The notes: generated by a model not told the origin, from the letters alone. Numbered from the stretch's first letter, positions 45,395 to 57,540 are shown. The stretch is 64,000 nucleotides of DNA from Mermis nigrescens (GCA_036768485.1 JAVLUZ010000711.1:62001-126000), one strand, 5' to 3'. Translations and numbers: made by a program.

Positions 45395-45961
45395 CATTTT
45401 GGGACCTTTACTAGTGCACTTTAGCTGATTTCTGGAAACTCATCAAAGAATAAAAACTCAATAATTTATCAAAATGGCGTGATGCGCCAGAAAATTTCGA
45501 AATTTTACCTCTCTAAAACGCATTTTTTCAATAAAATTGCTGGAATTGGCGCAGTGTGGCCTAAACATCAATAGCAAATAATTAAATTAAATAAACTTGG
45601 CGAGATAATTCTTGAAAAGCATTTTGGCATTACAGAAATTGCCCAAAAATCTGTGAAGATGAGGATTTCCAATCTTTGCATTTGTTTAGCTGGTTCACAT
45701 ATGTATTAACATAGTCATATTATAAGGGCGTATGTGTGCAGTTGGTAGCATCTGAGGAAACGAGAGAAAGTTGCTGGCAGTAGGATTTGAAAGAAGGACT
45801 TCTGGCTCTCTAAAGTCCAGAACCACTCCATAAAAAATGTTGATAAAAAGCTGCAATCGGCATGGCACGGCCTAAACATCAATAACAAGTATAAGATTAA
45901 ATCAATCTGATGCAAAGCACTGGAAAATTTTGACATTTTGGCTGTCTTAAAATGAAAAATA
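45395..45961 (+). repeat. 567-bp tandem duplication, copy 1 (intact)
   Basis: It starts CATTTTGGGACCTTTACTAG and recurs from 45962 with a few changes. It includes an AGAAAGTTGCTGGCAGTAGG segment that is the empty form of the site where copy 2 is interrupted. Confidence 0.9.
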
Positions 45962-46348
45962 CATTTTGGGACCTTAACTAGTGCACTTTAGCTGATTTCT
46001 GGAAACTCATCAAAAGAATAAAAACTCAATGATTTATTAAAATGGCCTGATGCGCCAGAAAATTTCGAAATTTTACCTCTCTAAAACGCATTTTTTCAAT
46101 AAAATTGCTGGAATCGGCGCAGTGTGGCCTAAACATCAATAGCAAATAATTAAATTAAATAAACTTGGCGAGATAATTCTTGAAAAGCATTTTGGCATTA
46201 CAGAAATTGCCCAAAAATCTGTGAAGATGAGGATTTCCAATCTTTGCATTCGCGTAGCTGGTTCACATATGTATTAACATAGTCATATTATAAGGGCGTA
46301 TGTGTGCAGTTGGTAGCATCTGAGGAAATGAGAGAAAGTTGCTGGCAG
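45962..46348 (+). repeat. Tandem duplication, copy 2, left part
   Basis: Matches 45395-45780 and breaks exactly after GCTGGCAG. It continues at 50116 beyond the inserted element, to about 50285. Confidence 0.9.
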
Positions 46349-46662
46349 CAGTGATCGGACCGAGGCCTCGGCCTCGGCAATCCTCGGCCTTTTTTAAAGC
46401 CTCGGCCTTGGCGCCAAGGGCAAAGCTGAAAAGTGCTGAGGCGCCGATGGGTTAAAATCAAATTTGAATAAGTTTAATATATCCGTTGGATATTAACTAT
46501 TTAGAATGCGTCTGCAGTACACAGGCTATTTTTTATCTATAGACTTTTCTTATGGTTTTAGTCGCGCACCCAGTTACACCAAGTACATACAGCAAAGAGC
46601 CAATTTATTATTCATGTGGTGACTAAGTTTTAATTCTCTATGCTCGCTACATGGATCGGAAA

Positions 46663-49553
46663 CACACATTCCCAAAGGGGAAGGGGGTGAGGGAGGGTTA
46701 TTACCCTCCTCTCAGGGTACAAGACTCAAGTCACTGTCAGACAATTTTTGGTGAAAACCTTTGAATAATTTTTGAAGTTAATTTTTACTATGGCAAAAGT
46801 GCAGCTATTAGAATTTTACAAAGTGATACAGTATTTTTGAATGTAAGCAAGAGTGAATAGACAAAATATCACTATAAAACATGCATGCAACAGCTCAAAA
46901 TTTTCGGAAGGGCTCCTCGGCATATATGTAATGGCTTGAAATTTCGGGTAGGGGTCCCTGGCCATTTTTAGAAGGAGGGGGATCAGTGACTCTAATTTTA
47001 TGTCAAAAATAGCAAAAGCACCTAAAAATAGCCAACAAAAGCGCAAATTTCGCCAAAAATAGGGAGGGTGGGTCAAAATTTTCTGATGTTGGAGGGAAGG
47101 GTGTGGGGAGGACGTCCAACCCTGGATAGATGGGGAGTTTCCCAATGCCCCCTGTTACACATATGGTTTTTGGCCATTTTTATGGGAGAGGGGTGAATGA
47201 TCACGAGTTTTCGGCCGAAAATCGCAAAAACGCACCTAAAAATGGCCAACAAATGCAGGTTTTGCCAAAAATCAATTTCAGCTCGTGCATTTTTTGGAGC
47301 CATTTTTATACAATGTTAAAATACTTTCTTGGACAAGGTGATATTAATTATATCGTTTTTCAGTATATTTGTAGGAAATTTCAAAAAATTTTTGGTGCTT
47401 CGCGCAAAATATCGCTAATATACTGTATTTAGATTGAAGCAGGGGAAATAAACACTTCAAAATTAATTTTTGTGTAATCTAGGCATCTTTATGCAGATTT
47501 AAATATCTTTTGTATCTATTTATACTGTTTTAAAAATTTTATGCAAAATAAGTACTATTTAATAACTTAGCACTTTTTTTGCCGTTCAAAGATAAAATTG
47601 ACTAATTTATCCTGATGATGCATTGGATTTCTAAGCACAGTAGTGCTTATAACAAGATTTAATTGGCATATTACAATATCTGTAATATTTCTGATTTTGT
47701 AGTACAAGTTGTTTTAGCTTTCTCAGTCGAGTTTTATGTGCAAATTTCATCAAAAGCTGATAAAATTTCGGCGCTTCGCGCCAAACTAATATTATCAACT
47801 AAATTCAAGCCGAATTATCACATTTGGGGCCACGGTTTTTTTGTATTCGGCAAAGATTTTTCATAATGTACAGAATCTTTTCAGGACCGTCTTTGTACAT
47901 GCACAAAGATTTTTGGAGAGACAAAAACTGTAAAGAGGTGTAAAATTTCCGAAAATTTTCGGCGCATCAGTAATTGTCTGTCCTACATATCTTTAAAATA
48001 GTAGAATTTGCATTTAGAATGGAAAAATGTCAAATATTCAGAAACCCACGAATTAGCTAAGATACACTACAAAAGGTCGAAAAACCCTGTTTTACCACAC
48101 TAAATCGCTACTGTACCATACTATAATAGTACACAAAAATTTGCATGTACAAAATGTTCAAAGACTTTTGGATACCATCTTTGTACACGTAAAAAGGTAT
48201 CTTGCAACAAAAAACACTGTTTAGGACTGCATGCCAGTTGCAGGTCACACACTGGCAGTATGTAAAAATGTGTATGTTTAAAAATATATTGATATAAAAT
48301 ATCTACAAAAATTTGTTCATTCATACAAAGACACTCGTGATGTCCTGGGCACCGGCACTGGCACCGGCACTGGCGCCGGTGCCTAAGCACCAGCACTGGG
48401 CCGGTGCTAGGCTGGTGCCGGTGCTAGGCTGGTACAGCGCCGGTGCTGGTGCTAGATAAAAGAGAAAAAATTAGTGTAAAAAGAATAATTGAAGCTTATT
48501 TATCACCAATTTAATGAATAAAGGCGCAAAAAGGTAGCATTTTGTTAATAAAATCTTCTGATTAGCATAGTGAAGCATTTTGACTGAACTTCAGAACAAG
48601 TCTTCAAGCTTTAAAAATGAATTATTCATTTAACAAAACACATCTTATTGCAAACATCAACTAATGGCAACAAGTGTGGACACTAATAAATAAAGTAAAT
48701 TAAAATTAAAAACATCGACATATAAATTGGAAAGTTCTTCTAATTCTACCATCTGTAGGCAAGAAGGATGAGTACTACAGAGTAGTTTTCAACTTAATTT
48801 CATCAAATCCATTTTTATTTTTCCATTTTGTGAGCAGAAGACCGTAAAACGCAGCTAGAATTTTAAAATAGTTTTTTTGCAAAACTTTTTCCTGCAAATT
48901 ATTCAGAAAAAACTTGTTAAAACTTTGTAAATGAACTTCTATGTAAGTCTTTTGCATTATTAATAAATCCCATGTTTGCTTTCAGAGGCTTTTGAAAATG
49001 TGAAATGATAAACTCAAATAATTTAACCTCAAAAAGTTTTTGTGGCTATTTTCATGTTTGTTTCCTACTAGTTGAATATTTAACTGATGCACTAAAACCA
49101 AATTTCGATTTGACTAAAGAATCAACTACTGCACAAGCCAATCTTGATTGCACTACACTTAAACTTATAATAAGTACACTATTTAACTTTTTTTTCGAAT
49201 TTCAATTTTATTACAATTTTTGTTTGTTTAATGCTTAAGTGAGAAAATTAATATGTATTCATAAATTAAAAATAATGAAGTCGTTACTAGCCAAATGAAA
49301 TTTTGCCCTTAATATGTATATCCGGTGAAAAATAGGTACAAATTTAAGCATTTTTGGAGAAGCATAGTACACTATATAATATGCTGATGTAGCACCGGCA
49401 CCGACACCGGCGCCAGTACAGGGGTACCAGCACTGGCACCAGCACCGGTAAAAAAAGCGGCACCGGGACATCACTAAAAGACACTACTTAATTTACTGGT
49501 CCCCCATTTTGTGATTTCACCCTTCCCTCAACTCTGGACCTCGGGAAAGTATG
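46663..49553. mobile_element. Nested family 3-like element, 2.9 kb
   Basis: CACACATTCCCAAAGGGG to GGGAAAGTATG, inverted tips. Flanks ATCGGAAA / ATCAGAAA match 7 of 8. Two GCTTCGC hairpin cores (47397, 47773) and family 7/8 fragments lie inside. Confidence 0.7.
48336..49477. mobile_element. Innermost hAT-like element with GGCACCGGC arrays
   Basis: CGTGATGTCCTGGGCACC and (reverse) TAGTGATGTCCCGGTGCC tips. AAGACACT on both sides. Both ends carry GC-rich GCACCGGCACTGGC repeats; the interior is AT-rich with no ORF of note. Confidence 0.76.
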
Positions 49554-50115
49554 ATCAGAAAGTACAGTGCAGTTTCCATCATATTACCTGCTACATCAGA
49601 ATTGGATGACTGAAAAAGCTTGTTTAAACATGCATTACTGCAAAAGCGAGCACAACAATGGCTACAATTCTGTCTTTACTTAGCTTATTTCATTTGTTCG
49701 TTTATTTCATCGACACTGTTTTCTTATTTATAGTAATAAGTTTTTAATTGCTTGCTCAGCCATATTTTTTATCAACTTTTCCATGTCTTCATCAGCGACA
49801 ACTTGTCAAATTAAGTATACTGTCATGCTGATGACTTTATTCAATAAATCTTTCACACATTCAATCTACTGCTATTGAAAATAAAAATGAATTGTTTGAC
49901 ATTCGATGAAGTGTTTAATATTACGTTTATTCTCTAGCTCATGTGCATACAAAATATTCTAAAAGTACTATTTATGGGTATAGGTATATAAGCTTGACCC
50001 TCGGCATTACCCTCGGCCTCGGCCTTGGCCTCGGCCCGGCCAAGGCAAGGATTTTAAAGTCGCATCGGCCTCGGCCGATGCTGAGGTCCAAAAAGTACTC
50101 TTGGTCCGATCACTG

Positions 50116-50285
50116 GCTGGCAGTTGGATTTGAAATAAGGACTACTGGCTCTCTAAAGTCCAGAACCATTCCAGAAAAAGTTGTTGATAAAAAGCTGCAA
50201 TCAATATGGCACGGCCTAAACATCAATAACAAGTATAAGATTAAATCAATCTGATGCGAAGCACCGGAAAATTTTGACATTTTGG
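50116..50285 (+). repeat. Tandem duplication, copy 2, right part
   Basis: GCTGGCAGTTGGATTTGAAA... continues the sequence broken at 46348, matching 45769-45935. Confidence 0.88.
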
Positions 50286-50451
50286 ACGGATGTGGGTAAA
50301 ATCCGGAAATGGAAATGGAAATGAAAAATAGAAAATGGGTAAAAGCTGGAAATAGAAAATGGAAATGGAAAAAGGATAAAAGCCAGAAAACGGAAAATAG
50401 AAAAGTTGGTAAAAGCCGGAAATGGAAAATGGAAATGGAAAATGGAAATAT
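50286..50451. repeat. GGAAATGGAAAATGG minisatellite, left arm
   Basis: Repeats of GGTAAAAGCCGGAAATGG. The same sequence, inverted, ends the block at 53000-53210, so 50286-53210 may be one foldback-type element with minisatellite ends. Confidence 0.75.
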
Positions 50452-51264
50452 GGTCTTGGGTAATAATAATCAAAAAGTTATTTATAGACTAAATGGGGAA
50501 ATTATTCCTAGTGATTTGTTTGTCCGTGATTTAGGACTTTTGATTTCCCGAAATTTAAAATTCAAGGAACATTATAATTCTTTGATTAAAAAAGCTTTCT
50601 CTAGATGTATTTTAATACGCAAATCATTTTTTTCGCGTGATCAATGTAACGTTGTTAAAGCTTATAGTTGTTATGTTAGACCTTTATCAGAGTATTGTTG
50701 TAGTGTATGGAACCCTTCTTATATTAGTGATATAGATCGACTGGAAGCTGTTCAACGTAGATTTACTAAATATATTTTCGGTTATAATAATATTCTTTCT
50801 TACGAGGATCGTTTAATACAACTTAAATTGTGCAGACTTGAATTAAGACGCTTGCAAATTTGTCTGTGTATGATGTATCAGATTATTTGTCACAAATCAT
50901 GTTTGGAAGCTGATGATTTTTTTGTATTTAATCATAATATTACCCGCAGCATTAATAGATTTAAATTAGTTATACCTGTTGTACATTCTAATTTAGAAAA
51001 GTTTGATTTCTTTTACAAATACATCGCAGTTTGGAACGATCTACCTGACTTCATTGTTTCTTCCCTAACCTAAACATATTCAAATCTAGATTAGCAAACT
51101 TTGATTTATCTAGATATCTTGTGGGACGCGCATAAAACTTGTCATTCCATTGACTCGCATGTCCCGTTACTAATTACGTAAACGTGTATTATGTATTTTG
51201 TCATTTTGCATTTTATCAGTTGGTGTATTAGTAATAAAATTTCTTTCTTTCTTTCTTTCTTTCA
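50452..51264 (+). mobile_element. 5'-truncated non-LTR retrotransposon (LINE)
   Basis: The open frame to 51073 encodes the C-terminal part of a reverse transcriptase ORF: VRDLGLLIS, FKEHYNSLIKKA, YVRPLSEYCCSVWNP, LEAVQRRFTKYIFG, LSYEDRLIQLKL. These are conserved blocks after the RT core in jockey/CR1-type elements. After the stop come about 170 bp of 3' UTR and a (TTTC)n tail (51243-51264). It split the surrounding minisatellite on insertion. It looks intact over the retained part, so it may be fairly young. Confidence 0.85.
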
Positions 51265-51599
51265 AGCCTGAAAATGGAAAAATTGAAATGGAAAATGGGT
51301 AAAAGCCAGAGACTGGAGAATAGAAAATTTGTCATTTTTAGATTTATTTATGGAAATCATCCTTATGTGAAAGTCCAAGCTTAAATTATAAGTTTTGGTG
51401 TTGCTACACATATTTTTCAAATTTCATATAACCAGATGCCTTAGCAATTTCTACAGTAAACTCAAGAATGTCTTATTAGGATAAAAAGATAGGCGTGCAT
51501 ATTTAATTCATTTATAATGCATGAAAAGGCAAGCAACATATACACCTCAGAGAGCCTCTTTTTTTATTCTCGCGCCCAGATCAGATCTATGTTACGTCA

Positions 51600-53010
51600 T
51601 TCAAAACAAAGAATGGTTTATTTTCAAAATTTTTGGTCGTATATGTCGAAATGATGTTGTTTCTCACCAAATTTCGTTATTTTTTTAGGAAATATGGAAT
51701 GTGCAACTAGAAATGAATAAATTTCTAAAGAATGGATAGAAAGGAAAAATTCTCTGTTTCTTTGTCTTTTCACTCAAAATACTTATCTTTCACGAACATG
51801 GACCTTCCAGATCCGAAATAATTGTCTTCCACTTCGACTACAACGATTTTGTCGCAGATGGAAATTCGCCGGAAAATGAAAAAATAGGGTAAAACCCGGA
51901 AATGAAAAATGGAAAATGGAAAATTTTCCATTTCCGCCATTGCTTCATTTTCAGAATTTCCGGTCGTAGATGTCAAAATCATGATGTTTCTCACCAAATT
52001 TCCTTATTTTTGAAGAAATTTCAAAAGCGCAACTAAAAATGGAGAAAGTTCTACAAAAATTGGAAAAATGGAAAATTGTTCGTTTCTTAATCTTTTCACT
52101 CAAAATACTTATCCTTTGCGATCATCGACCTACCAGATTGAAAAAATCCTTGTCATCTATATACTTCGACTAAGACGATTTTGTTGCAGATGGAAAATTG
52201 CCAGAAAATGGAAAAATAGGGCAAAACTTCGAAATGGGAAATGGAAATTGAAATTTTTCCATTATTTTTCAAATTGAGGAAATTTGGTGAGAAACGACAT
52301 GAATTTGACATCAACGACCAAAAATTTTGAAATTGGAGGATTATCTAATCAAATTGGCGGAAATGGGAAATTTTCCATATCTACTTCCGGGTTTTACCCC
52401 ATTTTTCCATGTTTTCAGCGATTACGAAATTGTTTTAGTTGAAGTGGATGACGATAGTTTTTTTAATCTGGCAGGTCGATGATTGCAAGAGATAATTATT
52501 TTACGTGAAAAGACAAAGAAACGAACAAATTTTCGTTTTTTCAATTTTTGTAGAACTTTTTCATTTTGAATTGCGGTCTTGAAAATTCTTCAAAAATTAG
52601 GAAATATGGTGAGAAACGACATGATTTTGGCATCAACGACCGAAAATTTTCAAAATGAAGCATTATCTGTTGAAAATGGCGGAAATTAAAAATTTTCCAT
52701 TTTCCATTTTCCATTTCCGGGTTCTACCCTATTTTTCCATTTTTGGCGACTTTCCATCTGCAACGAAACCCTTGTAGTCGAAGTGGATGACAATGATTTT
52801 TTTTAACCTGGTAAGTCGATGATCGCAAAAGATAAGTTTTTTTAGTGAAAAGACAAAGAAACAAACAATTTTCCATTTTCGTAGAACATTTTCCATTTTT
52901 AGCTGCGCTAATTAAATTTCTTGAAAAAAACGGAAATTTGGTGAGAAACGACATGATTTTGACATCTACGAACGAAAATTTTGAAAAAGAAGCATCATCT
53001 GTTGAAAATG
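51600..53010. repeat. Four approx. 330-bp units as two direct plus two inverted copies
   Basis: Units share TTTCTCACCAAATTTCS, TTTTCACTCAAAATACTTATC and GATTTTGTYGCAGATGGAAA. Two read forward (about 51600-51930 and 51945-52260) and two reversed (about 52370-52690 and 52700-53010). Minisatellite sequence lies between them. Confidence 0.72.
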
Positions 53011-53214
53011 GCGGAAATGAAAAATTTTCCATCTTCCATTTTCCAGCTTTCACCCGTTTTTCCATTTTCCATTCCCGGCTTTTACCCATTTTTAATTTTT
53101 CCATTTCCAGCTTTTACCCAATTTTGGATTTCTATTTTCCATTTTCCGGCTTTTACCCATTTTTCCATTTTATAATTCCATTTCCTCTTCCGGATTTCAC
53201 CATTCCCCTCTAAC

Positions 53215-54090
53215 AACACGGATTTTCGCGTTACAAAAATTGACCAAATCTGGTCAGCCAATGAAGATTCTCGATTATAGCGAAGTTTTAGAGCAAGTTT
53301 GCGATAAAAGTGCTGCAATCGGTCCGGCCGGCACGGCTGAAACATCAATAAAAAAGATTAAAAATAAATCGATTCGTTCCAGAACGCATTTTTGCATTGT
53401 GCAAAAATTTTCCGCAATGTGAGCTAAGCCCAAAATTCTTTCCCACAACTCGAAATTTCGGTCCACAAAGAACCATAAACGTGGAAAGACGGCGGTAGCG
53501 GTAGCAGCAATAGTAGCTGAAAAATTGAAATAGAGTTACTCTACAGTAAAATAAGTTTTAGGGTCAGATTATCATACTATTGTCTTCTTACTTTACGCTT
53601 TTATAGTTTTTTTCGTCGTTTAACATTGGAAATGCTAATGCAGTGCGTGGCTGAAAGGTTCATTAACAATAGGCAGGTACATTTAGCGGAACCAATACTA
53701 AATCACATATATTAAATTTCTAAAAAGAAACAACGAGTGAATTTTTGTTTATCGCGTATTTAATCACATCAGAGGTACGAAAACTATAAAAGAAGAAGGT
53801 GTACTGAATTAAATTGTTACACATAAAAGAAATATGAGAAACCTAATGAAATTGACCAGTATATAGGAGCAAAGATAGCTGAACAAGTATATGCGCTTCA
53901 CGTTTTCGGATTCCGCGACTTCGTGCATTGATGAAAATCGATTACAGAAGTGGTTTAAAGTGAAACCAACGATTACGATACTGTGCGCAATAATTAATTG
54001 GCATTTGAAGTTTTCTTAGGTGCTGCCAATAAATGACATGTTGACTACTTGCTTAAGCGCTGAAAGTCGATTTCCATGACGACATATAAT
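53215..54090. other. No gene recognised
   Basis: A segment (GATAAAAGTGCTGCAATCGG to AAACATCAATAA, 53301-53352) resembles the 45850 tandem repeat. The rest is unassigned. Confidence 0.4.
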
Positions 54091-54091
54091 A

Positions 54092-54290
54092 TTTCTACCA
54101 GCAAAGAAAAATGCCCCGATAGAACAAAAAGATGAATATACTTGGAATTACGGATTTTTAAAGATGTTAAAAGGAGGGGACAAGGAAAAAGCCACCTAAA
54201 GTCGCAAAATCTGGTTAAAATCACACGTTCTCCAAGCAACGCAAAAAATTGAAGTACATATATTCTGCAGCCTCTAAAAAGTGTCTTTTT
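54092..54290 (+). repeat. Triplicated unclassified repeat, copy 1
   Basis: Matches, inverted, 54712-54900 and 59335-59560 (landmarks GTTGCTTGGAGAA reversed, GGAATTACGGATTTTTA, AGAAAAATGCCCCGATAGAA). Translations of the three copies align for short runs (KKNAP, EQK, RKK) but each is broken. I cannot name the protein. Confidence 0.55.
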
Positions 54291-54699
54291 TAAATAATTT
54301 CCAAAGTTTCAAATAAGAGCGTATAAACGAAATCTATACTCTTTACTTTTTTTAAATTGCAGGCAAGTAGCTATGCTGACTAGCTTCGTATCCTGATTGA
54401 TAGAAAACTAAGTGGTATTGTATTTAAAGTTGTTTTATTTTGTTATGAGCATTATAATAAGCAAAGCCGTGGCCGATTTATTAGTGCACACAATCGTCAC
54501 AGGCATGCTAGTCTGTTTCAAGTCATCTTACACGTTGCCTACTGTTTTGAACCCACAATTCCTTCAATTGTCTTGGATGCATCGATGTTTGCTATTTCAT
54601 TCGATTGGCTTAGAAAGACTTTTAGTTTACTCTATATCAGTTCTCATCGCTACTGCATAGCTAACGTGCTGCTTTTTCAATCATTTTTATGGATAAATA

Positions 54700-55050
54700 T
54701 TTATTTTAATGTGTTGGCCGCAAAGTATACTTCGAGTTTTCGCATTGCTTAGAGAAAGTGTGATTTTTATCGGATTTTGCGACTTTAGATAGCTTTTTCC
54801 TTGTCCCTCCTTTTACATCCTTAACAATCCACAATTCCAAGTATATTCCTCTTTTTTGTTCCATCGGAGCATTTTTCTTTGCTAGTACCCTACTTTTAAT
54901 AATCATAATTTGAGTACAACAGTCAGTAAACACATACAGTAAAATGCCACAATAATGACAGCAATCCAAGAACGCGGAAAAGAATATTGTCCTTAACATC
55001 AGTATTATCCTTTTTAAACAAGACAACTTTGCATTATTTAAACAGATCAA
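54700..55050 (-). repeat. Triplicated unclassified repeat, copy 2 (longest frame)
   Basis: A 114-codon frame with DCCHYCGILLYVFTDCC and RKKLSKVAKSDKNHTFSKQ. No domain recognised. This may be the least damaged member. Confidence 0.5.
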
Positions 55051-55079
55051 AGTTTTTCAGCATAAGCTTTACGCTAATA

Positions 55080-57540
55080 TCAAGTGTAAGGAACACTAAC
55101 GCTCAGATTTGGAAGTAAAATAAATTTGTAGTATAAACTATATATTAACAACAAATTAATAAGGCAAACTTTACACAACTACTAGGTGTAAAGAAAACTA
55201 ACAGTCAGATTCCCAATTCTGATTTTACGTATAAGATTTTGAAAAAAATTTACTCCCGCAAGGCTCTAGAACCTTAAGTTATTATGCAGTGTAAACGTTA
55301 CACAACCACAGAGGTTGAAGAAAATTTCATCGGATTCGTAATTCTGATATTACTCTGATATTACGATCATCATTTATAAAGAAATTAAGTCCACAATGGC
55401 CCGAGGTTGAATAAATATCAGATGCAAACCACTTTACACTACTATTGAGTTGCAAACAAAATAGCGTATCACATTTGGTTTCTGATTCATTTTTAGACTT
55501 GAGATTATGTCCAGACTCATAATTCAGAACTTGGCAGAAAAAAACAAGACAGAAACACGTTTAACTCCCCCATTCTTTGACTTTACACCTCCCGAAAAAA
55601 GCTAATTATTGATGTAAACACATGCGATTCGCTGTGACACGTACCCCTAAGAACGTACTTTATTTTTATCCTATTCGACCTCGTTCGACTTCTGAACAGA
55701 GAAAGTGGCGAACGAAAAAAATGGGCAATTACGTATTTTCCACTGTCCACCACATTGGAAACTTTATTAATCTGAACCTAACGCCCCAATGAATGTAAAT
55801 AAATTCGGTTCAGGCCAGTTTGTAGACCTGTGATTGTAGTACGTTTTTATGTGCCAAACTTATGTTCCGCGAAATATTTCATATGATTTTCCACTAAAAA
55901 TACGAAAAAAACCTGTTTTTTCGCCCATTTTACTTCTCAGATATCGAACTTTACACCCCCATAAACAACTAAATAGTACGTTTTTTGCAACGCGGCTTGC
56001 TTCGACGTGTAGCTCTTAGAAAACAACTTTATTTTTTATTTTATTCAATTCACCTCAAGTCATAACCGGAAAAGTTGGCAGAGAAATCTTGGACTAAATC
56101 TGTTTTCCTACTCATCCACTCGAGTGTAAGGTTATACCCCTGGTACTAACTGCGTATTGATTGTAGAAAAGTTTGCTGGTAAGCAGAAGATAGCCCTTGA
56201 TCCGTAGTACATTTCTGTCAGAAAAAATTTCTCAAAACTCATAACCGAAGTTGTTGGCAGACATAAACAAGTCGAAAACTCGACCAAAATGTGTCTTTTT
56301 ACCCCCAGATTTTCTCACTCTTTACACTCCCATTCGAGAACTGAGGCAAAATTCAAAAAACAAAAAGCTGTGTGATCTGCAGAACCCAAATAGATGAATA
56401 AGTCAAATGAAGTGCATGGATTTGTCAAAAGAATTAATAAAATGAAAAAAGTTAGTATTCAGAAGATTTGAACCCATTATTCTGTTTTTAAATCAACTTG
56501 CAAGAACGGATACGTCAGCCATTGCACCAACTAAACTCGCAGCGAAGATTTCAGCTTGATTATACTATATTGAAAATTATTGATCATTCTACTGAAGTTT
56601 AAGAATAGTGCATTTATGATAATAAAAATAATTACTTATTAAAGACGAGTCAAAAACCCCTAAAATAAGAAAAATCTGATCAATTTAGCATTAGAAAATA
56701 GATGTTTAATTCAAAGTTCACCTCTTCATACCTCAACAAACACTGGCTGTAGAAAAGGTTAAAGGTCAGATTCGTTATTCTGACTTTACGGAGAACATTT
56801 TTGTACAAAATTCATCATCCACGACGCTCTGGGCTGAAAAAAGTTTTTAGTGCAAAGTTTACACCTGCACTAATAACGCAATATTGATTGTAAAGAAACA
56901 AAATAAATTTTGATGTGTAGCGTTTAGGACGAGGCACATTTTAAAGATAATTACCACGATCTGTCTACTAAGTGGAGAATATGGCCGAAAAAAATTTTTT
57001 TGTCTTAGACTCTTTACAATAAACCGCTTCTAAATTTGAAAATTTTACTTAAAAAAATTAAAAAGGCTCCTCTAGATTTTATAACCGTCTACCTTTTGAA
57101 ACCAATCAGACTGCATAGGATGTAAATTGAGTTAGATATGCTTGTGCACATGAAAACAGTAAAAAACCCTCTAGTTTACACCCCTGTGCAATAATTAATG
57201 AGTGTAAAGAAATTTTAAGACCAGATTCGTAAACTACTAAGCATGGAAAGCATTTTTCTTGAATTGGCCCTCCGCAATTTATTTGAATTTTCGGTTTACA
57301 CTTTACACACTCACGACACAGCTCGGTATTGGGTGTAAACAAAAAAGGTTATCTAAGTCTTTTGATTATCTACCGTTTAAGAAAAATCGCACCTCCCAGA
57401 TGTGTGCCGTTATAGCATGTGAGGGGGGACACAAATTTCGCACTCGCTGTGATAAATATATAAGAAAAAAGGATGGCCAATTATACTATAGGTAGCGCTA
57501 TCGAGCTACGTATGATATGTATATGTAGTGTAAATACATA
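55080..57540. repeat. Long GTGTAAA/TTTACAC-rich region
   Basis: Heptamers at 55170, 55186, 55289, 55433, 55582, 55950, 56321, 56858, 57175, 57202, 57295, 57302, 57333 and 57528, several as inverted pairs (for example TTTACACAACTACTAGGTGTAAA). A diverged recurring phrase around CAGATTCNTAATTCTGA accompanies them. No convincing coding frame, splice structure or known element. Confidence 0.6.

Larger units (their letters stand above)
46349..50115. mobile_element. hAT-like element 3.77 kb, tips CAGTGATCGGACC
   Basis: CAGTGATCGGACCGAGG and (reverse) CAGTGATCGGACCAAGAG, each backed by GGCCTCGGCC arrays. Perfect flanking GCTGGCAG. The empty site survives at 45760-45800. Inside is a family 3-like element (46663-49553) which itself holds another (48336-49477). 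No transposase frame seen. Confidence 0.88.

Noticed and set aside
50309..50451. Lys/Glu-rich N-terminus of the LINE ORF
   Set aside because: It is the translated GGAAATGG minisatellite upstream of the insertion, not part of the reverse transcriptase.
57106..57342. Minus ORF with CRECVKCKP and CFPC resembling a zinc protein
   Set aside because: Cysteines arise where the GTGTAAA repeat happens to read TGT AAA; no complete domain, no splice signals, and the region is repeated elsewhere.
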